Positions 54,427 through 63,992 of a stretch of DNA of 64,000 nt are shown one piece after another. The notes beneath the pieces were generated by a model. That model was not told where the DNA came from and ran no database searches. It was given only the letters and a program-made list of their open reading frames with translations. A program made the position numbers and the translations under genes. Each line of letters opens with the position of its first letter. Within the stretch, counting starts at the first letter, position 1. Source of the stretch: Lentisphaerota bacterium (lineage in GTDB: Bacteria; Verrucomicrobiota; Lentisphaeria; Oligosphaerales; JABHEG01); the NCBI GenBank assembly GCA_018676675.1, contig JABHEG010000255.1:35990-99989 (forward strand), written 5' to 3'.

Positions 54427-54949
54427 ACTCAACTCCGTGTTCCTACGCAAGTGACCGTTGACTGGTGGCGGCGGGTGCCACTGGCCTTTTGGCATGCTGC
54501 AAGTGCAAGAATTGCTCAGGCCGGCATCGGAGAATGACGCCGACAACAACCGTCCCCAAGGCGTTTGGGTGGGTAAGCATACGCGCACAGGCTGCTTCAG
54601 TCAACGGCGTGTGTTCCCCTGTTGCAGCGACGGGAAGGAGAATTGGGGGGAAAGGCTGCCCATGAAGCCCAGCTTGCTTTGGCTGAGGCTTGGCCGTACA
54701 ACGGTCGTGGTCGCTTGCAGCGAACACCGTATCGGTGGCCTCTCCGCCCTTCCAGCTCAGCGGGAACACTCGCGGGTGGTTCAATGCCAGCGAAGCCTGG
54801 AGCAATATCGGCTGGAAACTCAACCCCGCTGCCCAGTGACCTGAGCGTCCCGGTCCCGACCAGCGTCGCGAAGGGGCAGAAAAAGGCCCGTTCGCGTACC
54901 AAACGGAGCGAACGGGCCGGACGAGGCATTTGCCGAACTCACGTGTACC
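54427..54949. other. Intergenic region with terminator, otherwise unassigned
   Basis: This 523-bp gap holds the terminator of the 93-aa gene at 54880-54918. Frames of 110-130 codons are open here on both strands, but they lack ribosome sites and family signatures. No repeat shared with the rest of the window was recognised. Confidence 0.6.
54880..54918 (-). terminator. Rho-independent terminator of the 93-aa gene
   Basis: On the reverse strand, GGCCCGTTCGC pairs perfectly with GCGAACGGGCC (11-bp stem, 12-nt loop) and is followed by TTTTT. It lies 32 bp after the stop of the gene at 54950. It is the cleanest intrinsic terminator seen in the window. Confidence 0.9.
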
Positions 54950-55231
54950 CTAGCTGCACGTGCAAGGCACGGGCACATCGATTTTCACATTCGTGGCACC
55001 AACGGTCACCCCAACATCCGGCTCCTCGTTTTCGCCGTCACAGTCGTTGCATTGCGCCCACGTCGTGTAGCCGGCCCCGCCATTCACCGGTGTGTTGTAC
55101 ATGTACTTGCCGGACCCCGGAGGAAACTCCATTGGGATCGGATTCGTCTCCTTAACGCCGTTCCTTCGGACCTCGATCGTGACACCCGACGAAGCGGCAT
55201 TCACAGTCACTGTCCCGTAGACCTTTGCCAT
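54950..55231 (-). CDS. Small Cys-rich-tailed protein of unknown function
   Basis: 93 aa from the ATG at 55231 behind GGGAG. No signal peptide or membrane segment. The pattern KVYGTVTVNAASSGVTIEVRRNG, then GKYMYNTP and VTVGATNVKIDVPVP, is that of a small beta-sandwich similar in style to carboxypeptidase-regulatory-like domains. Four cysteines stand in AQCNDCDG and VPCTCS, which could bind metal or form disulfides. It has its own strong terminator and seems to be transcribed alone. I do not recognise the family. Confidence 0.65.
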   Translation of the reverse strand: MAKVYGTVTVNAASSGVTIEVRRNGVKETNPIPMEFPPGSGKYMYNTPVNGGAGYTTWAQCNDCDGENEEPDVGVTVGATNVKIDVPVPCTCS

Positions 55232-55330
55232 GTCTCGTTTCTCCCTTCGTTGACTCCATCCTACCACAAGCATGCCCTGTGTCCTTCAGAACACGCACCG
55301 AAACCGGTTCTACGAAAACACTGTCCCGCA

Positions 55331-56629
55331 CTACAAATAGACGATCAGCGAGAGCAGCAAGCGTTGGCGCAGCGAGTCCTGCGACGCGCTCACCCCCCGA
55401 ATGCTCGTGCCCGTATCATCTCCCCAGCGCAATTCGTAGGCGAGGTCAGCCATGAACCGACCACGCTGATACCCGATGCCCACGCTCGCGGTGTAGTATT
55501 CGTCAATCTGGTCTATGGCCGGCCCCGGATCGTAGGCCAGACCGCAACGCAGTGGCACCACCGACTCCTCCCGAACGATGAGGTACTCCATGCCGAAACG
55601 GCAAGTGAACACATCGTCACACTCGGCCTCGCTGATGCTATGACCGCTGTTCAACGGGTTCCTGGGGTTTTCCTCCTCAAGGTAGCGATCATCATACAGC
55701 GTGTACTCGGACCACTGCGTCCACGTGACGTCGGAGGATAGCGTCAGCGTATCGGACGGGCGCCACGCCACACCGGCACCAGCTACCCAGGGGAACTCCA
55801 ACACGTCGTCGAGATCCTCGTATAGCAAGTTCGCCCGGTCGTCACGGTCCAGGCGCAGTTTGTAGGCCGGCTTAGCCACGGCACCAAACGTCCACTCCTC
55901 CGACAGCCGGTACAACGCTCCGATGGCCACCGAGTAGCCCTTCTCGACTTCATACGTGCTGGTGAAAATGGAGGGGGTCTCCTGAACCCAGAAAAAGCCG
56001 TCAGCCCCCCAACGAAGCTCCTGATACACCTCCCTGCGGAACTTGCTGGCTCCGGTCACACCGTGGTTCCATATATTGACCGCAATGCCGAGCGCCAGTC
56101 GATCTGTCACGTCGACACCGAATGCTGGCGACAGGGACGTCAGTTCCCCGTCCTGTTTCATCCAGATGTCGTTGATATCCATGAAGGGCGCCCCAAATCC
56201 ACTCACCTCCTCATGGTGGAAGTAGAGGTCTTTCCCCAGCCGGTATTGCTTCAGGTAGTTCAGGGAGAACACCATGTTCCGGCCCATGCGTTGGAACGGG
56301 TAGACCAAACTCAGGTAATTCAGGTCTGCGAGCTCGAAGCTGTGTGATCCGGACGCCTCCGGGTGTTGCGACACCCGCATGTCCGAGTGCTCGTGCATCC
56401 CCTCAATCGCCAGGGACAGCTCCGGCCGTTCGAGCTGCGACAACCCGCCAGGGTTCCATGATGCAGCCGTGGCGTCGTCCGCCACCGCGATGAACGCGTT
56501 GCCCAGCCCCATGGCCCGCGCCCCCGACCCCACCGCTGTGGGTGAGGCAGACAGATTAAAATCCTGCGCCATCACAGCACCCGAAATACACACACACAAG
56601 CACGCTACCAGTACAGAGAACCTCTCCAT
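55331..56629 (-). CDS. FadL/TodX/OmpP1-family outer-membrane transport protein
   Basis: 432 aa from the ATG at 56629, five bases after GAGGAGG. The signal peptide MERFSVLVACLCVCISGAVMAQ is followed by SGARAMGLGNAFIAVADDATAASWNPGGLSQL, the plug-region signature of FadL-like channels. Alternating amphipathic strands (GYSVAIGALYRLSEEWTFGAV, ASVGIGYQRGRFMADLAYELRWGD) end in LLLSLIVYL, an outer-membrane barrel end. The role is passage of hydrophobic small molecules across the outer membrane. It proves a diderm host. It is not obviously linked to sugar use. Confidence 0.85.
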   Translation of the reverse strand: MERFSVLVACLCVCISGAVMAQDFNLSASPTAVGSGARAMGLGNAFIAVADDATAASWNPGGLSQLERPELSLAIEGMHEHSDMRVSQHPEASGSHSFELADLNYLSLVYPFQRMGRNMVFSLNYLKQYRLGKDLYFHHEEVSGFGAPFMDINDIWMKQDGELTSLSPAFGVDVTDRLALGIAVNIWNHGVTGASKFRREVYQELRWGADGFFWVQETPSIFTSTYEVEKGYSVAIGALYRLSEEWTFGAVAKPAYKLRLDRDDRANLLYEDLDDVLEFPWVAGAGVAWRPSDTLTLSSDVTWTQWSEYTLYDDRYLEEENPRNPLNSGHSISEAECDDVFTCRFGMEYLIVREESVVPLRCGLAYDPGPAIDQIDEYYTASVGIGYQRGRFMADLAYELRWGDDTGTSIRGVSASQDSLRQRLLLSLIVYL

Positions 56630-56909
56630 TTTTCCTCCTCGATCGGCGATGAGTCGCCCAAACCTGTGGACGGCTTCTCCATACCGTCCAAAACCCACGG
56701 TTCATACTATATTCCCCCCTCCGAGAAGACGCAAGGGGCCTGATCTGGTAGGTATGCGTGGCGAGGCTGTTGCTGGGCGGCATAGCGCGCCCGACGACCG
56801 ATGACTTCCCTTACCTTACCTTCCTTGCCGTTCCGCTGCCTGCGGGTTATTCTGCTCCCCGTAGTCCTGAGAAACGAGTTCCTGTCAGCCGCAAGATGGA
56901 GACCTGCCG

Positions 56910-58208
56910 GTGATCAACCTACGCCTGCTCTGGACCTGGGATCACTGCACACAATGGACCGCTGCCCGGGCCGGAGTACATGACTGGGGTGCCTCAAACG
57001 AGTTCAGTGGTTACACCGGTGACTTTATCCGCGAGTACAGCCTGCTTCTGCGCTGGTGCGGACAACACGGTATCGATGGTGTGGTGGTCTGGGGGTTGTT
57101 GCGCGACGGCCATGGCGGAGTGGAGGCAGCGAAGCGACTCTGCGAAGTCGCCGACACAGCGGGGGTCAAACTGCTGGCCGGTGTCGGACTCAATGCCTAC
57201 GGCAGCGTTTACTACGAAGGCTCATCCGAGTGGTCCCTGAATAACCACCTGAGCAAACACCCGGAACTGTATGCACTGCGCCCGGACGGAGAACGGCACA
57301 TCCACCAGATGCCGGGAAACGCTCCACAGCCAATGCACCATGCCTGCCCGTCTCGACCCGAGAACATGGAATACTGCCTCGAAGGCCTGCGCTGGCTGAT
57401 GGAGACCGTGCCGTTGGCCGGCGTACAGATCGAGACCGGTGACACCCACGTCTGCGAATGCCCGCTGTGCCGGGAACGTCGGCCGAATCCGGTTTCCGCG
57501 CTGTCCTGGGACGACATGGCGTTCCTCTACGGGCCCGCGGCCGAAGCGGTGTGGTCGGTGCGACCGGATGCCACCGTCGTTATGGAGACCTACTCGCATC
57601 CCGAACCCGTAACTGACGGGACAGTGCCAGGCTTTGGTGGTGGATCGCCCCCGTGGGCAATGCAGTGTGTGGACCAATTCCCGCGCGGGGCATACGTGCA
57701 GTGGGTGGCGGACAACGTCACCGCGCCCCGCAATCCCGTCCCATGGACAACGCAGGCCCCGGCAGGCTTTGCCGGAAACATCATGCGCGCCCACCTGGCA
57801 ACATGGTGGATGGGGCGAGGCGATGAGGTCGCAGTGGACTGGCTGGCTCTGCTGGCACAGAAGTCGCTGGCCCAAGGCTTCGATGGACTCTCAATCTTCG
57901 GGGACAAATCCCCCTTCCGCACCGGCTGCGAGCTCAATTACCTGGCCCTCGCAGACTATGGCTCACCGGCCAACCCGGACGCTGACCTGGCATCGTTCCT
58001 GGCCCGAGTTGCGGGGCCGCTGCTGGGTGGAACGGAACGAGCAACGGAGTTCCTGCGCCTGGCCAGACTCATCGCCGTGCCGGACGAGTTGGAGACAGCC
58101 GCGACACAAGCCCGACACCACGCGGCCCAGCTGAACGGACGGCAGGCTGACCGCTGGACCTGGCTGGCATGGTACCTGAGCCGCTGGACCTATGACGCCC
58201 AGGGGTGA
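56910..58208 (+). CDS. Cytosolic TIM-barrel protein, GH-like, with a CECxxC motif
   Basis: 432 aa from the GTG at 56910 behind GGAG. No signal peptide. Barrel strands: LLWTWDHCTQW, GIDGVVVWGLLRDGHGG, GVKLLAGVGLNAYG, LAGVQIETGDTHVCECPLC, VRPDATVVMETYSHPEP, FDGLSIFGDKSPF. The segment IETGDTHVCECPLCRERR parallels ALCQNDWAGWCECTDC of the DUF4838 protein at 308-4411, so it may be a distant single-domain relative. Candidate acids are the Glu in QIETGD and in VMETYS. Function unknown. It runs convergently into the LamG protein gene with only 8 bp between the stops. Confidence 0.65.
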   Translation: MINLRLLWTWDHCTQWTAARAGVHDWGASNEFSGYTGDFIREYSLLLRWCGQHGIDGVVVWGLLRDGHGGVEAAKRLCEVADTAGVKLLAGVGLNAYGSVYYEGSSEWSLNNHLSKHPELYALRPDGERHIHQMPGNAPQPMHHACPSRPENMEYCLEGLRWLMETVPLAGVQIETGDTHVCECPLCRERRPNPVSALSWDDMAFLYGPAAEAVWSVRPDATVVMETYSHPEPVTDGTVPGFGGGSPPWAMQCVDQFPRGAYVQWVADNVTAPRNPVPWTTQAPAGFAGNIMRAHLATWWMGRGDEVAVDWLALLAQKSLAQGFDGLSIFGDKSPFRTGCELNYLALADYGSPANPDADLASFLARVAGPLLGGTERATEFLRLARLIAVPDELETAATQARHHAAQLNGRQADRWTWLAWYLSRWTYDAQG

Positions 58209-58216
58209 GTTCGCCA

Positions 58217-61200
58217 TCACTCCATCACTCCATCCCCGAGAACCGGCTGGACTTCGACGAAGTTGAGCATGATTTGCTCGCCGACGGGGCCGACGGCGGC
58301 GTCCGGTCGGACCCAGTCGCTGATCGAGAGAGCTGCTGTCGGGCCACCCGCCCGGAACTGAAGCCAGTGGTAGGTCATCCAGAACGGCGCCTTGCGCGTG
58401 AACGGCTTAGGTCCGCGGCAGCTCTGGAACGGGTAACTGAAGCCCCCGTCGAGTACCTCGGCCCCATCCAGGGCGATCGAGACGACTTGTCGCTTCTTGT
58501 CTGTCTTGCCGGCCAGCAGATCAGCGTGGTCGCCGGTGAACAGCTTGAGTGAGTAGAGCCGACCGGGTGTGAGTCGCTTCAGGCGCTGCTTCAGGACGTT
58601 TGGGGACTCGGTACTCCGGATCATCACAGCGAAGGTGTTGCCGATCTTCCCGCCGGGGTAACGCCCCTGCAAATCACCATAGCCGACAAACGTGCCGGCG
58701 GCGACGCTGGCCTCCTCGGCAGCGGCGACCTGCCAGTGGGCCAGCCCTTCACCGAAATCCGGGTCGGTGACGTGCCTGAGTTCGTACGGATCGCTCAGCA
58801 TCCGTTCTGTCCTGCCTTCGATGCAGTAGTGGCGCAACAACATGCCCATACAATTGAGAATCTCCTCGTCGACGTAGTTCGAGCGATAGGGCTGCACACC
58901 CCACAGCCCGAAGAAGGCGGGATCGGTCGCGAGCATCCGCATCTGCATGTCGAGGTGGACGCGAAAATCCGCCTGTGGACAGCGGTTGGCCGTGCAGTAG
59001 GGCAAGTAGGCGAACATCGGCGTGAAGATCATCCGGCGCACCGACCCGGGGCAAGCGCTCTCATAGGCATTGGCGAGACCGAGAAAGCCGCCGCGGATGC
59101 GGCTCAGGTTCTCAGCTTCCGTGGGCATCTCGCCAAGATAGACTTCCTCTGAGAACGGCCAGCCTGCACCCAATACGGTCTTGAGGAGAAGGTTGTCCGG
59201 TGTAGCTCCGAACTTGCCGGCCAGGAACGGAATCCATAACTTGCCGGCAAACTCCGCATGCTCGGCGAGCTGCGCCAGCGAGCGCGTCAACGCTGGCATG
59301 AAGCGGGTCGATTTGGCCCCACTGTAGTACTCGTCCACCTGCATGCCGGAGAACTTAGCCAGATCGAATCCCGGCCGTTCGGCGTGGGCGGTGGGCTTGC
59401 CGGGGTTCAGCCAGACTTCCATCAACTCCTCCACATCCCACTCTTTCCCATCAAGCAAGCCCGGAGCCTGGACATTGGCGAGCCAGCTTTTCCCCTGAGC
59501 CAACCATTCCCGGTGTTCCGGCGTGTCCACGATCTGGCTCTCTATCATGTTGATGTTAGGCAACATGTGCTTACTCAACCGCTCCCACGTATTGCTGCCA
59601 AACGGAGAGATTCGCGGCGTCGACGGATAGACGTTGTATACCAGTGCGGGGATCGCACGCACGATCAAATCGGTTGGCGCTCCGCTGACCTGCAGAACAT
59701 GCTTCCCCGCCGGCAGCAGGCGCATGGCTTCGGTGGGAAGCCTTCCGCCTCCAGCGGCGAGCAGTGGGTCGGTCCCGAGCTTGATCTGGCAGTCCCCAGC
59801 GGCGCTGAACCACACCCAGCCTTCGCGGGGATTCATGAACTCGATCCGCGGTTGCCTGAGCAACCCGCGCAAACGGGCGTCCATGAGTTCGCTGACCACG
59901 TTGTTGAGCACCTGGATCCGCTGCCTTCCCCCCGGCAGGACCGTCACCACCCGTTTGGTGCTCACCACTTCCCGCCCCGTGCCATTGAGGAAGCTCACCT
60001 GCAAGCCGTAGGCGCCCCAGGGCAATCTGCGGACATTGAGGACGACCGGCATGGTGGGGGCCGGCCCACGCACCTCGCGCTGCAGCGCCTCTTTCCCGGT
60101 CTCACGCGAGACCAGGCGAACGCGCAGTGTCCCCAGGCGTAATTGCTCGGCCGGAAGCGCGAGCCTGACATCCATGGTCACGCGTGCAGTCCTACCGCGA
60201 TCCATCGCTGCCTGCCACGGATCGCGCACAACGACCTTCAGCGGCTCAAGCAATTCCGGAGGCATGAGGGAGACACGTTGAACGTCAGCAACGTCGCCAT
60301 GACGGCTGATGACCGTCAGCTTGTCAGCGGATGCCGAACCATCGCAGACAAACAGGTCGCTGCGGTTGCGCCAGGTGGGTGATAGGGGCACGTTGCCCAC
60401 CTGCACTTCCGCTTGGGCGCCCGGCTGGAGATCCAACGCCTGTAGCACCATGGCGGGGCCAGTCACCTCCACGCGACGAGGCTCCGAGCTGAAGTTGTGG
60501 ACATCGATGGTCGCAGCCCCGTGCGGGCCCGCCTCTGCATCAGCGTAGACAACTTTCCCTATCCCCACCGTGACATCCGCCTGAGAACAGAAGAGCCCCT
60601 GCACTTCAGCGGAGCTCAGAACGCGCGAGTAAAGACGGATATCATCCAGGTCGCCCTGGAAGAAGCCGTTGTAGAACCAGCCGGTCAGGCGCTTCCTGGC
60701 GGCCGTCTTGCTGATCGGCAGCGGCATTGGCATCTCGGCTACGACAGCGCCATCCACATACAGCGTGACGTGCAGTTCCCGTGAGTTAGCCACCGCGACA
60801 ACATGCTTCCAGGCACCGTTCATCAGCGTGCCCGGGGCCAGAACTGAGGCAGACGACGCACCGTCGCCCCACTCGAAACTCAAACGGTTGTAGCTGTCCA
60901 CAGCCAGGTTGCCGTTGCGCATCACCGCATAGCCGGAATCGCCAAAGATCAGGCGGTGCGTGTTGGGGGCCACGCTGCCATCCGTCTTGACCCAAACCGC
61001 GAGAGTCATATCGCCGCTCAGCATCATGGTCTCGACGTTGGCGTACTGCGCCAGGTCATCCTTGCTGTCGAAACGCAAGGCATGCCCACGTGGCGACGGC
61101 ACCCAGTCTACGTTCGCCAGCGTCGCATCGTGACCGTGGCCGGTGACGTCCTTCGCGGTGTCCCCTTCACCCTCATCAAAGGTCCAGTGCGCGACCAGGC

Positions 61201-61303
61201 CACTGCTGCCGGGTAAGGCCCGGGACGCCGTTCGGCTCGTGCCCACACAACCACTGCCGGCCAAAGCCAATACCAGACACACTCTCGTCAGACGGATGCT
61301 CAT
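58217..61303 (-). CDS. LamG-containing lipoprotein, glycosidase-like
   Basis: 1028 aa. The ATG at 61303 opens MSIRLTRVCLVLALAGSGC, a lipoprotein signal with lipobox LAGSG-C. A LamG domain (about 35-235; LVAHWTFDEGEGDTAKD, DMTLAVWVKTDG) is followed by beta-sandwich domains (about 240-500) and a large alpha/beta region (about 520-900; MQVDEYYSGAKSTRFMPAL, LWIPFLAGKFGATPDN). A C-terminal jelly roll (about 880-1028) carries DPDFGEGLAHWQVAAAEE. The alpha/beta region is barrel-like with a possible acid in QVDEYY. It is a paralogue of the next gene (61321), with the same order of modules, and lies 17 bp after it, so the pair forms an operon. Confidence 0.75.
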   Translation of the reverse strand: MSIRLTRVCLVLALAGSGCVGTSRTASRALPGSSGLVAHWTFDEGEGDTAKDVTGHGHDATLANVDWVPSPRGHALRFDSKDDLAQYANVETMMLSGDMTLAVWVKTDGSVAPNTHRLIFGDSGYAVMRNGNLAVDSYNRLSFEWGDGASSASVLAPGTLMNGAWKHVVAVANSRELHVTLYVDGAVVAEMPMPLPISKTAARKRLTGWFYNGFFQGDLDDIRLYSRVLSSAEVQGLFCSQADVTVGIGKVVYADAEAGPHGAATIDVHNFSSEPRRVEVTGPAMVLQALDLQPGAQAEVQVGNVPLSPTWRNRSDLFVCDGSASADKLTVISRHGDVADVQRVSLMPPELLEPLKVVVRDPWQAAMDRGRTARVTMDVRLALPAEQLRLGTLRVRLVSRETGKEALQREVRGPAPTMPVVLNVRRLPWGAYGLQVSFLNGTGREVVSTKRVVTVLPGGRQRIQVLNNVVSELMDARLRGLLRQPRIEFMNPREGWVWFSAAGDCQIKLGTDPLLAAGGGRLPTEAMRLLPAGKHVLQVSGAPTDLIVRAIPALVYNVYPSTPRISPFGSNTWERLSKHMLPNINMIESQIVDTPEHREWLAQGKSWLANVQAPGLLDGKEWDVEELMEVWLNPGKPTAHAERPGFDLAKFSGMQVDEYYSGAKSTRFMPALTRSLAQLAEHAEFAGKLWIPFLAGKFGATPDNLLLKTVLGAGWPFSEEVYLGEMPTEAENLSRIRGGFLGLANAYESACPGSVRRMIFTPMFAYLPYCTANRCPQADFRVHLDMQMRMLATDPAFFGLWGVQPYRSNYVDEEILNCMGMLLRHYCIEGRTERMLSDPYELRHVTDPDFGEGLAHWQVAAAEEASVAAGTFVGYGDLQGRYPGGKIGNTFAVMIRSTESPNVLKQRLKRLTPGRLYSLKLFTGDHADLLAGKTDKKRQVVSIALDGAEVLDGGFSYPFQSCRGPKPFTRKAPFWMTYHWLQFRAGGPTAALSISDWVRPDAAVGPVGEQIMLNFVEVQPVLGDGVME

Positions 61304-61320
61304 GTCTTTCCCTTTCGGGT

Positions 61321-63876
61321 TCACTCACTCCCATCCGGAAAGTACGGCCGGACATGGGCAAAATTGCACATAATCTGCTGGCCGACCGGGCCACCGCGGC
61401 GCCCCGGTTCAGCCCAGTCGCTGACGTTGATCCTGGCCGCGGTGCTCTTGGCCCGGAAGACCCGCCAGTGGTAGTTGAACCAAGCTCGGTTCTCGCGATT
61501 ATAGGGTCCGGCGTGGTGGCTATAGCAGTTGTGCCCCACATGCGTAAAGCACTTGTGCGGAATCAGCTCGACCCCGTCCAGCGTCACGGCAAGAGCGTGG
61601 GCTTCCTGCTTGCCCATGTCGTCGAAGTCCGCCGAGAACATGCGGAAGGAGTAGAGACGACCAGGCTCAAGGCCCTGAATGTCCTGACTGAAAACGTTGG
61701 GCTTCTGTTCGCTACGTTTCAGCACCAGGACCGTATCACCTTCAGGCGTGCGCGGGTACCGGCCCTGCAGCCAACCGAACTTGTCCTTCCTGTCCACCCG
61801 GATGCTGTCGGGCACCGCCGGGGCGAGGGTCCAGCTCTGCGTGCCGTCAGCAAAATCCCCATTGGTCATGTGAGGCAGGTCATACGGGTCGTGGGAAAGG
61901 GGCCCTGTACGGCCCTCGATGCCGTAGTGCCGCATCAGAGCAGCCACCCAGCGAATGGTCTCTTCGTCAGAATAGCTGGCCAAATAAGACATCAGCCCGT
62001 GGGTACCCCAAAAGGCGGGATTATTGGCCACCAGGCGAAACTGCATCTCCAGGTATGTGCGGTAATCGACTCCCGGGTTCGTATTAAGAAACTCGTTGGG
62101 AGCCGAGAACGTGCCAAAGCAAACATCGATGTGTTCCAGGGAATTGGGGACGGCCTTGCGGTACTCCCAGGCACGGTCGACCAATTCCTGACGCAGGAAA
62201 GAGCGTGCGGCAGCCACGTCGGCCTGCGTTTTGAGGTAGCGCTTCCAGGCGATGGTCGAGCCGGCCTCCACCAGGGCGTTGATCAAGTCAATGCCTTCGG
62301 GGCCGGTGTAGAGGTGGTTGGCATAGGGATAGAACATCCTGCCATTGAACCGGCCGTCTCGGGCGAGTTGGCGGACGGCCTCCGCATACACCGCGCAGAG
62401 CGGTTCGGAGTCGCCGAATTCATCAGCAATCGCACCGCTGAACCGCGAGTCGGAGAATCCTGCAGTCTCAGCGATATAAGCCGCCGCATCAGGGGCGGCG
62501 ATAGGCTCCGACATCGCTCCTTCCGGAGCAGTTGCCACGTTGACTCCTGCCAACTTGCCGCCGGCCTTCTTCCTCGGCACACCACAGTGGTTGAGCCAAC
62601 GCCCACCCCGATCAAGCCAGCGCCGAATCTCGGGGCGATCCCCGGGCCGCCCGCTGATGATTGACGTATTGACGTTCGGAAGGACATAGCGGTCGAGAAA
62701 GGCACCGACGTAGGGACCGTGCTCCTTGACGTGCGGCTCGCAGAAGTAGTCGGCGTAGACAAGCTCCGGAATGGAACGGACCACAAGCTGCTTCACCACG
62801 CAGGAGCCCTCAGCGTTAAGCCTGAGTCGATGTTCGCCCGGCGGCAACGGCCGCATCGCCTCAGCGGTGGCCAACACGGGACCTTCGATGGTGATCAGCA
62901 CATCCTTGCCCACCCCTTCGCGAACAAGACGCAACGTACCGCCGGCGCCGACTTCTGCGGTGAGCGAGAAGAAGCCCCACCGCTGCCTGGGGTTGGCAAA
63001 GGCAACCGTCTGCGTGCCCGAAACAACCCCGGGCTCGACCCGGACCAACCCCCAAACAAGGTTGTTCAGGACGTTCACGGCGGAGAACTCCCCAGCCCGG
63101 CCCGGCCAGACCACCCGGGCCGTGGTCCGGCGGCCGACGAGCTGTCCGCCGGGTGTCCGCACAGCGACTCCTGCCTCGAACTCGCCTGCCGGAAGCGTTG
63201 CTGCGTTCAGCACCACGACCATGGCTGGAACGCCGGTCTCAAGAAGCAGCGCCTGTTCAACGGCACGGATGCCATCCCGTGTCAGACTGACAAGAAGGCT
63301 TGCCCCAACCGGAACCGGCTGCATCAGGGCACATTGAGCCGTAACCACGATGCGACCCGCTTCCGGCATGGGCAGGATGGAAATGGCCGGGGCACGGAAC
63401 GGACTGGTGTCCTTACCCATCCTCCGGGCGTGTTCCTTGTACTGGGCCAGGACCTCTTCCGGGCTGATCGGGCGGTCGAAGACACGGACTTCATCGATCA
63501 GCCCCGCGAAACACGCCTTTCCAAGGCCTTCGCAACGGCCGATCCAGAGAGGAATTCCCGTACGGTCAGGGACACAGTTGACTGACCGCGTAAGTACCGG
63601 TGCCCCGTCAACGAACACCCTGAGGTGCGGTCCGGCAAAACTCACTGCCATGTGCGTCCACACATCGAGTTCAGGACGCGGGAGGGCGATGGTCTCGTGC
63701 GATCGGCCATCCGCGACGTTCACCAAGAGGCCGTTTCCGCCATAGTAGGTGTTGAAGGCCAAGGCCAGGCGGATGTCGGTCCAGCCACTTCCCCTGCTCC
63801 AGTTAACCAGGCCGCCCTGAAGCTTGCGTGGTTTGAACCACAAAGAAAACGCTCCGCCGGCGGCAATGCCGTCAAC
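61321..63876 (-). CDS. LamG-containing glycosidase-like paralogue, 5' end truncated or frameshifted
   Basis: The frame is open from 63876 to the stop at 61321; the first start-like codon is a TTG at 63843, giving about 840 aa. It begins in mid-LamG (AAGGAFSLWFKPRKLQGG), without signal peptide or the first strands, directly after an in-frame TAA at 63877-63879. The rest follows the order of the neighbour: LamG (to about 120), sandwich domains, a barrel-like region with SGAIADEFGDSEPLCAV and HIDVCFGTFSAPNEF, and a terminal jelly roll (NGDFADGTQSWTLAPA). Possible acids are in IADEFGD. Either the start was lost, or a frameshift lies near 63876, since GAMAF-like LamG sequence is seen in another frame just upstream. 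It may be a pseudogene or a cytosolic form. Confidence 0.65.
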   Translation of the reverse strand, partial: VDGIAAGGAFSLWFKPRKLQGGLVNWSRGSGWTDIRLALAFNTYYGGNGLLVNVADGRSHETIALPRPELDVWTHMAVSFAGPHLRVFVDGAPVLTRSVNCVPDRTGIPLWIGRCEGLGKACFAGLIDEVRVFDRPISPEEVLAQYKEHARRMGKDTSPFRAPAISILPMPEAGRIVVTAQCALMQPVPVGASLLVSLTRDGIRAVEQALLLETGVPAMVVVLNAATLPAGEFEAGVAVRTPGGQLVGRRTTARVVWPGRAGEFSAVNVLNNLVWGLVRVEPGVVSGTQTVAFANPRQRWGFFSLTAEVGAGGTLRLVREGVGKDVLITIEGPVLATAEAMRPLPPGEHRLRLNAEGSCVVKQLVVRSIPELVYADYFCEPHVKEHGPYVGAFLDRYVLPNVNTSIISGRPGDRPEIRRWLDRGGRWLNHCGVPRKKAGGKLAGVNVATAPEGAMSEPIAAPDAAAYIAETAGFSDSRFSGAIADEFGDSEPLCAVYAEAVRQLARDGRFNGRMFYPYANHLYTGPEGIDLINALVEAGSTIAWKRYLKTQADVAAARSFLRQELVDRAWEYRKAVPNSLEHIDVCFGTFSAPNEFLNTNPGVDYRTYLEMQFRLVANNPAFWGTHGLMSYLASYSDEETIRWVAALMRHYGIEGRTGPLSHDPYDLPHMTNGDFADGTQSWTLAPAVPDSIRVDRKDKFGWLQGRYPRTPEGDTVLVLKRSEQKPNVFSQDIQGLEPGRLYSFRMFSADFDDMGKQEAHALAVTLDGVELIPHKCFTHVGHNCYSHHAGPYNRENRAWFNYHWRVFRAKSTAARINVSDWAEPGRRGGPVGQQIMCNFAHVRPYFPDGSE

Positions 63877-63992
63877 TTAAGCGGGCAGAATGCCATGGCA
63901 CCTGTTGCGGCGCAGGCGGTTAGCGCTATATTGGCAGTGTCTCAGGTGGGCGCCGAACAGTGCAAGCCAGCAAGTAAGGAGTGACCGCAAGA

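Noticed and set aside
54443..54844. Frames of about 128 codons on both strands in the gap after the Gfo/Idh gene
   Set aside because: No ribosome binding site, no recognisable domain, and mutually overlapping; treated as chance frames in GC-rich DNA.
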